Source of the DNA: DASQUK01 sp046723645
Lineage (GTDB): Bacteria > Actinomycetota > Acidimicrobiia > Acidimicrobiales > VFJN01
DNA: 7,239 nucleotides
Reading direction: 5' to 3'
Assembly (NCBI GenBank): GCA_046723645.1
Contig: JBKOUY010000141.1
Span: 1 to 7,239, forward strand
The notes beneath the pieces are model-generated. The model saw nothing but the letters and a program-made list of their open reading frames with translations, was not told where the DNA came from and made no database searches. Shown here piece after piece: positions 1 through 5,526 of the stretch. Within the stretch, counting starts at the first letter, position 1; every line of letters begins with the position of its first letter. The position numbers and the translations under genes were made by a program.

Positions 1-5
1 GAAAT

Positions 6-28
6 CCCGCGGGTTTTTCGCGGGTTTT
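6..28 (+). terminator. Hairpin plus T-run, putative intrinsic terminator
   Basis: CCCGCG (6-11) pairs perfectly with CGCGGG (19-24) around a 7-base loop, and TTTT follows at 25-28. This is a short rho-independent terminator for a plus-strand gene ending left of the window. On the minus strand the same stem is followed only by ATTTC, so it would be a weaker terminator for the tRNA transcript coming from the right, although bidirectional use is possible. Confidence 0.55.
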
Positions 29-87
29 CGAAGGTCCAGCCTCAGACGGTCAGTGAGCCAAAACCGGCGGACCAGGGAAAACAGCCG

Positions 88-161
88 TGGGCGCGGAGGG
101 AGTCGAACCCCCGACATCTGCCTTGTAAGGGCAGCGCTCTAGCCAGCTGAGCTACGCGCCC
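88..161 (-). tRNA. tRNA-Val, anticodon UAC
   Basis: Read on the minus strand from 161 to 88, the sequence folds as a full cloverleaf. The acceptor arm is GGGCGCG (161-155) with CGCGCCC (95-89), and the discriminator is A at 88. The D stem is GCTC/GAGC, and the anticodon stem CTGCC/GGCAG carries the loop CTTACAA. The T loop is TTCGACT. The anticodon UAC (127-125) reads valine GUA codons, and the D-arm and anticodon-loop sequence resemble bacterial tRNA-Val(UAC). No CCA is encoded: the three bases after the discriminator read CGG, so CCA must be added after transcription. The gene is transcribed away from the sigma factor gene to its right. Confidence 0.97.
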
Positions 162-172
162 GGGAGGGCGCG

Positions 173-178
173 AGGCTA
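173..178 (-). promoter_or_regulatory. Possible -10 box of the tRNA-Val gene
   Basis: The minus strand reads TAGCCT here, which fits the actinobacterial TAnnnT pattern. It would place the transcription start about 5 bases upstream of the mature tRNA 5' end at 161. I find no convincing -35 hexamer 16-18 bases further upstream (the region reads CGACGA), so this call rests on position and one hexamer. Confidence 0.3.
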
Positions 179-352
179 CCGCTCCCCCTCGGCGCTCGTC
201 GCAGCCCACCCAGGGCGGCCGGTCGGGTGCAGGCCGATGCGGCGTTTCGAGATGACGAATTCCGGCGCATCCGGACGCCGGTTGGAGTCACCGGGCGCCG
301 ACGCCGGGGCGCACGCGGCCCGACCATCCCTCTCCTGACGCGAGACGGACAC

Positions 353-358
353 TACGGT
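353..358 (+). promoter_or_regulatory. Possible -10 box of the sigma-70 gene
   Basis: TACGGT matches TAnnnT and would give a leader of about 70 bases before the ATG at 434. It is the same hexamer as the -10 proposed for the aldo/keto reductase. No matching -35 hexamer is seen at normal spacing, so this is weak. The rest of the 162-433 gap shows no gene-like frame with a ribosome site, only short GC-rich inverted repeats such as CCGGCG (262-267) with CGCCGG (276-281). Confidence 0.25.
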
Positions 359-433
359 CGCTCGGGACACCACGTTGTTTCCGACGCATCGCCCGCCGAT
401 CTCCATCCGCCGAGACTCCCCTGGAGGACTTCC

Positions 434-1381
434 ATGGTTGGGCGCCCACGGCCCACGAGTGAGAGCTCGATCGATCTCACCCGGCGCTACCTCGCCGAGC
501 TGGGGTCGTACCCGCTGCTCACCGCCGAGGACGAGGCCAACCTCGCGCAGGCCATCGCCGAGGGCCGCGCCGCCGAGGCCCGGCTGGCCTCCGGCGTCGG
601 CGTCTCCCGCCGCGAGCGCACCCGGCTCCAGGCGCGGATCGCCGCGGCCACCGACGCCCGGCGCCGCTTCATCCAGTCGAACCTCCGCCTCGTCGTGTCG
701 ATCGCCAAGCGGTACCAGACGCCGACCATGACGCTTCTCGACCTGATACAGGAAGGCAATCTCGGCCTCATGCGCGCGGTCGAGAAGTTCGACCACCGCA
801 AGGGCTTCAAGTTCTCGACGTACGCCACATGGTGGATCCGCCAGGCGATCGGGCGGGGCATCGCCGACAAGGGCCGCACCATCCGCCTGCCCTCCCATCT
901 CATGGACACGCTGGCCACGCTGTCGCGGAGCTCGTCGACGCTTCTGAAGTCGCTGGGGCGCGAGCCGACCGCCGCCGAGCTGTCCCTCGACACCGGCATC
1001 GCGCTCGACAAGGTCGAGGCCGCCCTGCGCGCCGCGCCCGACCTGGTGTCGCTGTCGGCCGCCGTCGGCGACGAGGGCGACCACGAGCTCGGCGACCTGC
1101 TCGCCGACCCGACCAGCGAGGCGCCCTTCGACGCGGCCGCGGCCGCCATCGAGCGTGCCGACCTGCGAGCGCTCCTCGGGCACCTCGACGAGCGCGAGCG
1201 GGCAATCCTGTCGCTTCGCTTCGGGCTCGACAACGATCAGCCGCTCACCCTCGACGAGGTCGGCCGCCGCTTCAACCTCACCCGCGAGCGGATTCGCCAG
1301 ATCGAGGCGAAGGCGCTGACGAAGCTGCGCCACCCGTGCTCGGCGCAGCATCGCCGCCTCGTCGACGCACTCAGCCGCTGA
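434..1381 (+). CDS. RNA polymerase sigma-70 factor, group 2 (primary-like, RpoD/SigA/SigB family)
   Basis: This protein directs RNA polymerase core to promoters. The 315-residue product has the domains in order. Region 1.2 is at about 12-45. Region 2 is at about 77-152, with the conserved LLDLIQEGNLGLMRAVEKFD stretch and the aromatic -10-melting segment FSTYATWWIRQAI. Region 3 is at about 153-230. Region 4 is at about 245-301, with the helix-turn-helix LTLDEVGRRF...LTRERIRQIEAKAL. There is no long region 1.1 and no large non-conserved region between 1.2 and 2, so it resembles the group 2 factors that actinobacteria keep beside the essential SigA. An essential housekeeping role cannot be excluded. 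The ATG at 434 is chosen because GGAGG (423-427) precedes it by 6 bases; the frame stays open to an ATG at 227, but that extension is unconserved-looking and arginine/proline-rich. It ends tail to tail with the Nudix gene, overlapping it by 11 bases. Confidence 0.95.
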   Translation: MVGRPRPTSESSIDLTRRYLAELGSYPLLTAEDEANLAQAIAEGRAAEARLASGVGVSRRERTRLQARIAAATDARRRFIQSNLRLVVSIAKRYQTPTMTLLDLIQEGNLGLMRAVEKFDHRKGFKFSTYATWWIRQAIGRGIADKGRTIRLPSHLMDTLATLSRSSSTLLKSLGREPTAAELSLDTGIALDKVEAALRAAPDLVSLSAAVGDEGDHELGDLLADPTSEAPFDAAAAAIERADLRALLGHLDERERAILSLRFGLDNDQPLTLDEVGRRFNLTRERIRQIEAKALTKLRHPCSAQHRRLVDALSR

Positions 1382-1949
1382 AGCGCACCGGAGGCCGGCG
1401 CCTCGTCGAGGCGGTGGCAGCGGTGACGTTCGGGGTACCGATCGGCGTGACCGGCAGCGGCCCCCAACCGCGTGGCACGTCCGACCGGGCGAGGGCAACC
1501 AGCGCGCTGACCGCCTCTGGCTGCAGCTCCGGCAGTGCATCGGCCGCGAACCAGCGCACCTCGCTCACCTCGGGCGAGCGCGGCCCGACGGCATCGGGAG
1601 CCGCCCCGTCGGCCGGGCGGGCCCGGTAGACGACGTCGATCCGCTGCGGTCGGGCATCGACGACGACGGCGGGCTCGCCGACGAGATCGACGGCGAGACC
1701 GGTCTCCTCCCGCACTTCCCGGCGCGCACAGTCGTCGATCTCCTCGCGTCGGTTGACCAGCCCGCCGGGCAGGCCCCAGCCGTCGCGGTAGACCACCCGC
1801 ACCAGCAGGACCGAGCCGTCGCCGCGCTCGATGAGGCAGGCGGCGCCGGCCGTGAACGACGGGGCGATCACACGAACGATCCAGCGCCGGGCCGGGCGCG
1901 GCACCCGCCGCCACAGGCGCAGCAGGAGCCTCTGGACCCGAACGAACAC
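1371..1949 (-). CDS. Nudix (MutT-family) hydrolase
   Basis: Nudix enzymes hydrolyse nucleoside diphosphates linked to another moiety (X), such as oxidised dNTPs, ADP-ribose or NADH, using Mg ions bound by the Nudix box. The 192-residue product has a perfect box at residues 63-85 (G-x5-E-x7-REV-x-EE-x-GL), with metal-binding glutamates E78, E81 and E82. The N-terminal 30 residues are basic and amphipathic (RLLLRLWRRVPRPARRW), possibly a membrane- or nucleic-acid-associated helix. The C-terminal 20 or so residues are threonine/arginine-rich and look unstructured. The start is GTG at 1949: an in-frame TGA lies two codons upstream, so no longer form is possible. No clear ribosome site is seen, and the start is 9 bases after the stop of the upstream phosphatase gene, which points to translational coupling in one operon. 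The substrate cannot be told from sequence. Confidence 0.93.
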   Translation of the reverse strand: MFVRVQRLLLRLWRRVPRPARRWIVRVIAPSFTAGAACLIERGDGSVLLVRVVYRDGWGLPGGLVNRREEIDDCARREVREETGLAVDLVGEPAVVVDARPQRIDVVYRARPADGAAPDAVGPRSPEVSEVRWFAADALPELQPEAVSALVALARSDVPRGWGPLPVTPIGTPNVTAATASTRRRPPVRFSG

Positions 1950-1958
1950 GCGTCAAGG

Positions 1959-2729
1959 CTACTGGTCGGCCAGCTCGCGGCGGCTGACCGCCAGTGCGTC
2001 GAACAGCGGCTGCGTGGCCGCGGCCATCGGCGTGCGGCGGGCGCGGTGGTCGAGCGCCAGCAGGTCGCGCCCAAGGGCGTCCCCGGCGATGGCGCCCGCC
2101 TCGATGCACACCAGCACGCCGCCCAGGTAGTCCCACGGGCCGTGGGCCGACACGCTGCAGTCGACGTAGGCGTCGAGCACGCCCTCGGCGACGGCGCACA
2201 GGTCGAGCGCCGCGGCGCCGAAGCTGCGGAACTGGCGCCAGCCGAGCGGTCGGGATGGCAACCCCGAGATCCCTACGAACGCGTCGCGGGTGTCGGTGCA
2301 GGTCGTCGGGCGTATGTCGACCCCGTCCACGGCCGCACCGCAGCCCCGCAGCGCGGTGTAGGTCCGCCCGTTGGGTAGGTCCACCACGAGCGCGGCGCGT
2401 GGGCCGTCGCCGTCGACGGCGCACAGGCTGGTCGCAAACCACGGGACGCCGCGGGCGGCATTGGTGCTGCCGTCGAGCGGGTCGACGACGACCACGACGT
2501 CGCTTCCCTGCACGCCCGTCCATCCCGACTCCTCGGAGAGCACCGCCACGTCGGCCTGCCCCAGGACCTCCAGCGCCGCGGCGTCGGCGGCGAGGTCGCT
2601 GAGGTGCTGCCCCCCGTGGGCACCGTCGGGGCCGGCGAGACCCCAGTCGTCGATGACCTCGAGCGCCGACCGGACGGCTAGCGCCGCCTCGTGCAGCAGC
2701 TCGACCAGGCCGGAGTCCGACAGGGGCAC
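1959..2729 (-). CDS. Inositol monophosphatase family protein (IMPase/CysQ-like)
   Basis: Members of this Mg-dependent, Li-sensitive family remove a phosphate from inositol phosphates, histidinol phosphate, fructose bisphosphate or 3'-phosphoadenosine 5'-phosphate (PAP). The 256-residue product shows the family motifs in order: LSEESG (64-69, metal glutamate), DPLDGSTN (83-90, the DPxDGT metal and catalytic motif) and GPWDYLGG (197-204, the WDxxG motif). It is slightly shorter than typical IMPases, and the usual T-E-A-D segment is reduced to SDLAAD (44-49). Start: GTG at 2729, the only possible one because an in-frame TAG lies at 2741-2739. It has no strong Shine-Dalgarno sequence, so a leaderless or weakly initiated transcript is possible. 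It is the first gene of an operon with the Nudix hydrolase and lies head to head with the unknown gene at 2761. The exact substrate is open. Confidence 0.93.
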   Translation of the reverse strand: MPLSDSGLVELLHEAALAVRSALEVIDDWGLAGPDGAHGGQHLSDLAADAAALEVLGQADVAVLSEESGWTGVQGSDVVVVVDPLDGSTNAARGVPWFATSLCAVDGDGPRAALVVDLPNGRTYTALRGCGAAVDGVDIRPTTCTDTRDAFVGISGLPSRPLGWRQFRSFGAAALDLCAVAEGVLDAYVDCSVSAHGPWDYLGGVLVCIEAGAIAGDALGRDLLALDHRARRTPMAAATQPLFDALAVSRRELADQ

Positions 2730-2753
2730 GTGTGGGGTCTACCAGGACACGTG
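2727..2753. promoter_or_regulatory. Inverted repeat CACGTGT-N13-ACACGTG between divergent genes
   Basis: CACGTGT (2727-2733) and ACACGTG (2747-2753) are perfect 7-base inverted arms. Each contains the hexamer palindrome CACGTG, and the two hexamers are 21 bases apart, about two helical turns. The repeat fills the 31-base gap between the GTG of the phosphatase gene (2729, inside the left arm) and the GTG of the unknown gene (2761). A dimeric regulator bound here could control both directions; that is inference. Confidence 0.4.
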
Positions 2754-2760
2754 GCAGGCT

Positions 2761-3336
2761 GTGCTGGTGGCTGCCATCGACATCGCCGGGTTCGTGTCCG
2801 ATCTCAAGGACCACGCCATCGACCACGGCTTCCATGTGCACGACGAGCGGCACTTCGTCGAGACCTATTCGCTGCGCCAGACCTGGGAGGTGGACCTCCA
2901 CCCGGAGGAGGCATGCGGGGGCCCGCTGGATCTGCACCTGGCCCTCGAGGTCGATCCCCGGGCGCTGCTGTCGTTCGAGGACGTGATCACCGGGCTGCCC
3001 GAGGACGACGATCCGCCGGACACCTTCCATTTCCCGCTCGTCTTCAACTGGGCGCTCCCCCCGCTGGACAAGGGGCCCGACCTGTTGATCCTGGCCACCG
3101 AGCTCGCCGGTGTCGGCGGTACCGACCTGCCGCTGGAGGTGTCCGCCATCGACTCCTTCCCGTCGGTCACCGACGCCCCGGAGCGCAGCCTGGCGATCGT
3201 GTCCCGGATCGAGGTCTCGCTGGCGCGCGTGTTCCTCGGCCAGGAGCAGCTGTGCGACGTCCTGGACCAATGCCTGGCCGTCAGCCGGTACCTGCTGGAG
3301 AACGCCGAGACCTGGCTGGGCGACCGGGAGGCGTAG
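2761..3336 (+). CDS. Conserved-looking protein of unknown function
   Basis: I do not recognise a named family. The 191-residue product is acidic, soluble-looking, and has no signal peptide or membrane segment. Visible traits are an N-terminal AAIDIAGFVSDLKDHAIDHG helix, a His/Glu-rich stretch (HVHDERHFVETYSL, residues 25-38), WEVDLHPEEAC (42-52), a segment of alternating hydrophobic residues (DLHLALEVDP), a proline/aspartate loop (79-88), and a C-terminal helical part (VFLGQEQLCDVLDQCLAVSRYLLENAETWL). It has two cysteines near the C-terminus (165, 171) and one at 52. The start is uncertain: GTG 2761 or GTG 2767, where GCAGG (2754-2758) gives 8-base spacing for the second. The frame is open further upstream, but only through the coding region of the divergent phosphatase. 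Third-position GC bias is typical of the neighbours, so it is a real gene. Its divergent pairing with the phosphatase suggests shared control. Confidence 0.82.
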   Translation: MLVAAIDIAGFVSDLKDHAIDHGFHVHDERHFVETYSLRQTWEVDLHPEEACGGPLDLHLALEVDPRALLSFEDVITGLPEDDDPPDTFHFPLVFNWALPPLDKGPDLLILATELAGVGGTDLPLEVSAIDSFPSVTDAPERSLAIVSRIEVSLARVFLGQEQLCDVLDQCLAVSRYLLENAETWLGDREA

Positions 3337-3373
3337 CCGGGCGACCCGACCGGAGCGCCCGAGGCGGCGCAAA

Positions 3374-3392
3374 CCCGATTGGCCTAGTCGGG
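3374..3392. promoter_or_regulatory. Dyad over the -35 box of the sulfurtransferase promoter
   Basis: CCCGATT (3374-3380) and AGTCGGG (3386-3392) form an inverted repeat around GGCCT, with 6 of 7 base pairs matched in DNA and a G-U pair filling the seventh in RNA. It covers the TTGGCC hexamer at 3379-3384. It could be an operator, or a weak terminator for the gene ending at 3336, though only ATTT follows it. A near copy of its core occurs at 5496-5511. Confidence 0.35.
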
Positions 3393-3407
3393 ATTTGGAC
3401 GTATCAT
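3379..3407 (+). promoter_or_regulatory. Sigma-70 type promoter of the sulfurtransferase gene
   Basis: TTGGCC (3379-3384), a 17-base spacer and TATCAT (3402-3407) form the best conventional promoter in the window. Transcription would start near 3414, giving a leader of roughly 63 bases before the ATG at 3477. The GC-rich context makes an AT-rich TATCAT conspicuous. Confidence 0.6.
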
Positions 3408-3415
3408 CGCGACCG

Positions 3416-3471
3416 GCGGCCGAGGGCCGCGTCTCGCTCCCGGGCCGCCTCCCCACGAGCAACCTGGGAGG
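3416..3471 (+). promoter_or_regulatory. Structured leader that could hide the ribosome binding site
   Basis: Two hairpins can be drawn in the predicted leader. GCGGCC (3416-3421) pairs with GGCCGC (3425-3430) over a GAG loop. CCTCCC (3448-3453) is a perfect complement of the Shine-Dalgarno GGGAGG (3466-3471), with a 12-base loop. The second would mask the ribosome site. In GC-rich DNA such pairings arise easily, and the pyrimidine-rich stretch may be coincidental. Confidence 0.3.
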
Positions 3472-3476
3472 TCGCG

Positions 3477-4316
3477 ATGAGCGACGTCGCACGCCCCGAG
3501 GCACTCGTCGACGCGGATTGGACCGTCGCACACCTCGACGATCCGAACGTCCGCGTCATCGAGGTCGACGAGGACACCAGCGCCTACGAGAAGGGACACA
3601 TCCGCAACGCGGTCGGCTGGAACTGGACCACCGACCTGCACGATCCCCTGCGCCGCGACTACGTCGACCAGGACGGGTTGAGCCGGCTGCTGCAGCAGGC
3701 CGGCGTCGGCCCGGAGACGACCGTGGTGCTCTATGGCGGCAACAACAACTGGTTCGCCGCCTACGCCTACTGGATCTGCCGATACCGGGGCTTCGACGCC
3801 GTCAAGCTGCTCGACGGCGGGCGCAAGCGCTGGGAGCTCGACGGGCGGGAGCTGACCCAGGACGTCCCCAGCCTGGCGCCCACCGACTTCCGCGTGCCGG
3901 GACGGGACCGGGGTGAGCTGCGCGCCCTGCGCGACGAGGTGCTCGCCAAACTCGGCCAGGAGCAGTACATCGATGTGCGGTCACCCGAGGAGTACCGCGG
4001 CGAGCGGCTGGCGCCCGAGCACCTGCCGCAGGAGCAGGCCCAGGTTCCGGGTCACATTCCCGGTGCCGTGAACATCCCCTGGAGTAAGGCGGCGAACGAC
4101 GACGGCACGTTCCGGTCGATCGAGGAACTGCGGGCCCTGTACGGAGGCGAGGGCATAGCGCCCGACCGCGGCGTGATCGCCTACTGCCGCATCGGCGAGC
4201 GCTCGGCCCACACCTGGTTCGTGCTCCATGAGCTGCTCGGTTATCCGTCGGTGGAGAACTACGACGGCTCGTGGACCGAGTACGGCTCGCTGGTCGGGGT
4301 GCCGGTCGAACGCTGA
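3477..4316 (+). CDS. cysA2: Thiosulfate sulfurtransferase (tandem rhodanese, CysA2/SseA type)
   Basis: This enzyme moves sulfane sulfur from thiosulfate (or 3-mercaptopyruvate) to a thiophilic acceptor such as cyanide or a thiol, through a cysteine persulfide. The 279-residue product has two rhodanese domains. The first is at about 8-125 and inactive, with the GGNNNWFAAYAYW stretch; the second is at about 147-277 with the catalytic loop CRIGERS (237-243, nucleophile C237). It has the length and diagnostic segments of mycobacterial CysA2/CysA3: EVDEDTSAY, LLDGGRKRWELDGR, LPQEQ, PGHIPGA and NYDGSWTEYGSLVG. ATG 3477 is set by GGGAGG (3466-3471), 5 bases upstream. It has its own promoter, follows the unknown gene by 140 bases, and converges on the aldo/keto reductase with only 12 bases between stops. 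The CRIGERS loop leaves thiosulfate versus mercaptopyruvate preference open; family resemblance favours thiosulfate. Confidence 0.95.
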   Translation: MSDVARPEALVDADWTVAHLDDPNVRVIEVDEDTSAYEKGHIRNAVGWNWTTDLHDPLRRDYVDQDGLSRLLQQAGVGPETTVVLYGGNNNWFAAYAYWICRYRGFDAVKLLDGGRKRWELDGRELTQDVPSLAPTDFRVPGRDRGELRALRDEVLAKLGQEQYIDVRSPEEYRGERLAPEHLPQEQAQVPGHIPGAVNIPWSKAANDDGTFRSIEELRALYGGEGIAPDRGVIAYCRIGERSAHTWFVLHELLGYPSVENYDGSWTEYGSLVGVPVER

Positions 4317-4322
4317 GCCACG

Positions 4323-4339
4323 GCCGGGTCAGCGCCGGC
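4323..4339. terminator. Short GC hairpin at a convergent gene junction
   Basis: GCCGG (4323-4327) pairs with CCGGC (4335-4339) over a 7-base loop, across the stop of the aldo/keto reductase (4331-4329) and just past the sulfurtransferase stop. No U-run follows on either strand. It might slow polymerase from both sides, but evidence for a true terminator is thin. Confidence 0.2.
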
Positions 4340-5354
4340 GATTGCGCGGCTCCAGACTCGGCGGGGTCCACCCGCTGTCGGTGGGGTTGAGCGTGATGCC
4401 TGGCGGCACGATCTCGTCGACGGCGTCCAGGAGCTCGTCGGGGAGGGACACGTCGGGTGCCGTCAGCTGGGACTCGAGGTGCTCCATCGTGCGGGGCCCG
4501 ATGATCGCCGACGTCACCGCCGGATGGTTGATCACGAACGCCAGCGCCAACTCGATCATCGTGAGCCCGAACTTGTCGGCGAGCTCGCTGAGGTCCTCGG
4601 CTGCGGTGCGCTTCAGTTCCTCCGCCGGGCCCGAGCGGCTCATGCCCCGCCGCTCCCACAGCTGCTGGCGGTGCGAGGGCTCGGGCGTCACGCCCCGGCG
4701 GTGCCGTCCCGACAGCGTGCCGCCGGCCAGCGGGCTCCACGGGATCACGCCCATGCCGTAGCGCTGGGCAACCGGCAGGACGTCGGCCTCGATGCCGCGC
4801 GTGAGGATCGAATAGGGCGGCTGCTCGCTCACGAACCGGGCGAGGCCTCGGCGTTCGGCCACCCATTGGGCCTCGACGATCTCGTGGGCCGGATACGTCG
4901 ACGAACCCACGTAGCGGACCTTGCCGGAGCGCACGAGGTCGGTCAGGGCGGACAGCGTCTCCTCGATGTCGCAGCTGGGATCGGGCCGGTGGATCTGGTA
5001 CAGGTCGATGTAGTCGGTGCCCAGGCGACGCAGGCTGTTGTCGACCTCGGTCATGATCCAGCGGCGCGAGTTCCCCCGGGCGTTGGGGTCCTTGCCCATC
5101 GTTCCGTGGACCTTGGTCGCCAGGACCACGTTGTCCCGCCGGCCCCCGGCCAGCGCCTTGCCCACGATCTCCTCGGACTCGCCGGCCGAGTAGACGTCGG
5201 CGGTGTCGATGAAGTTGATGCCGGCGTCCAGACCTCGGTGGATGATCCTGATCGCGTCGTCGTGGTCGCGGTTGCCCCAGGCCCCGAACATCATGGCCCC
5301 AAGGCAGAGGGGGCTGACCTGGACCCCGGTGCGGCCGAGGGTTCGATACTCCAT
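4329..5354 (-). CDS. Aldo/keto reductase
   Basis: NADPH-dependent TIM-barrel oxidoreductase reducing aldehydes or ketones. The 341-residue product has the full catalytic tetrad: D50 and Y55 in FIDTADVYSAG, K81 in LATKVHG and H122 in YQIHRPDP. It also has the family opening MEYRTLGRTGVQVSPLCLGAM, the WSPLAGGTLSGR segment (206-217) before the cofactor loop, and the C-terminal IIGPRTMEHLESQL nucleotide-binding stretch. The layout is that of the YajO-like, potassium-channel-beta-like AKRs of about 320-350 residues. ATG 5354 is chosen because AAGGAG (5367-5362 on the minus strand) precedes it by 7 bases. The frame is open to 5417, but that extension would run through a MerR-type promoter, so it is not the start. 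Substrate is unknown. Promoter geometry suggests redox or toxic-compound induction, which would fit a detoxifying reductase. The C-terminal tail is arginine-rich (EPRNRRR). Confidence 0.95.
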   Translation of the reverse strand: MEYRTLGRTGVQVSPLCLGAMMFGAWGNRDHDDAIRIIHRGLDAGINFIDTADVYSAGESEEIVGKALAGGRRDNVVLATKVHGTMGKDPNARGNSRRWIMTEVDNSLRRLGTDYIDLYQIHRPDPSCDIEETLSALTDLVRSGKVRYVGSSTYPAHEIVEAQWVAERRGLARFVSEQPPYSILTRGIEADVLPVAQRYGMGVIPWSPLAGGTLSGRHRRGVTPEPSHRQQLWERRGMSRSGPAEELKRTAAEDLSELADKFGLTMIELALAFVINHPAVTSAIIGPRTMEHLESQLTAPDVSLPDELLDAVDEIVPPGITLNPTDSGWTPPSLEPRNRRR

Positions 5355-5386
5355 GGAACGGCTCCTTCGCGGTGGCGACAGGGCGG

Positions 5387-5417
5387 ACCGTAGGGCTTCG
5401 AGCGCGCTCGAAGTCAA
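5387..5417 (-). promoter_or_regulatory. MerR-type promoter with 19-bp spacer and palindromic operator
   Basis: On the minus strand, TTGACT (5417-5412) and TACGGT (5392-5387) are separated by 19 bases. The perfect 18-bp palindrome CTTCGAGCGCGCTCGAAG (5413-5396) starts in the last two bases of the -35 and ends 3 bases before the -10. MerR-family activators bind such operators between over-spaced elements and untwist the DNA to realign them. The placement is the same as I recall for the E. coli soxS promoter, and each half-site matches the SoxR half-site CCTCAAG at 5 of 7 positions. Transcription would start near 5380, about 25 bases before the ATG of the aldo/keto reductase. The regulator gene is not in the window. 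Confidence 0.75.
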
Positions 5418-5475
5418 GCCTTTCCCCGTCGCCAGGCGGCCCGACCCGTGGACCTGGGCCCGGAATCCCGATGCT

Positions 5476-5511
5476 TGTGGCGCACGCGTGTGGTGCGATT
5501 GGCCGGGTCGG
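5476..5511 (+). promoter_or_regulatory. Repeat cluster upstream of the ECF sigma gene
   Basis: Two copies of TGTGGYGC lie 13 bases apart (5476-5483 and 5489-5496), flanking the perfect palindrome CACGCGTG (5483-5490). CGATTGGCCGGGTCGG (5496-5511) matches the sulfurtransferase promoter at 14 of 16 bases. The cluster ends 15 bases before the start codon. No convincing -35/-10 pair of a known class was found here, so these are only candidate control elements. Confidence 0.3.
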
Positions 5512-5526
5512 TGCTCTTAGGGGGTG

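Noticed and set aside
335..358. Promoter with CTGACG and TACGGT ahead of the sigma gene
   Set aside because: The spacer is only 12 bases, too short for a sigma-70 promoter, so only the -10-like hexamer is kept as a weak feature.
227..433. Upstream in-frame extension of the sigma factor
   Set aside because: The extension is Arg/Pro-rich, lacks sigma region 1.1 features and has no ribosome site at 227, whereas GGAGG stands 6 bases before the ATG at 434.
176..1540. Long minus-strand open frame opposite the sigma factor
   Set aside because: It is antisense to a gene with unmistakable sigma-70 domains, runs through the tRNA-proximal spacer into the Nudix gene, and has low-complexity Arg/Gly/Glu composition typical of a GC-rich shadow frame.
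1237..3531. Very long minus-strand open frame (764 codons)
   Set aside because: It covers the Nudix, phosphatase and unknown genes out of frame and is dominated by Arg, Gly, Pro and Ala. The real genes in other frames have family motifs.
5396..5413. Palindrome as a LexA (SOS) box
   Set aside because: The actinobacterial SOS box is CGAAC-N4-GTTCG. This palindrome reads CTTCGAGCGCGCTCGAAG and lacks the GAAC/GTTC halves in that spacing, and its position between promoter elements fits MerR instead.
5355..5417. N-terminal extension of the aldo/keto reductase
   Set aside because: It would translate the MerR-type promoter and palindrome. The family start MEYRTLG and the AAGGAG site both point to 5354.
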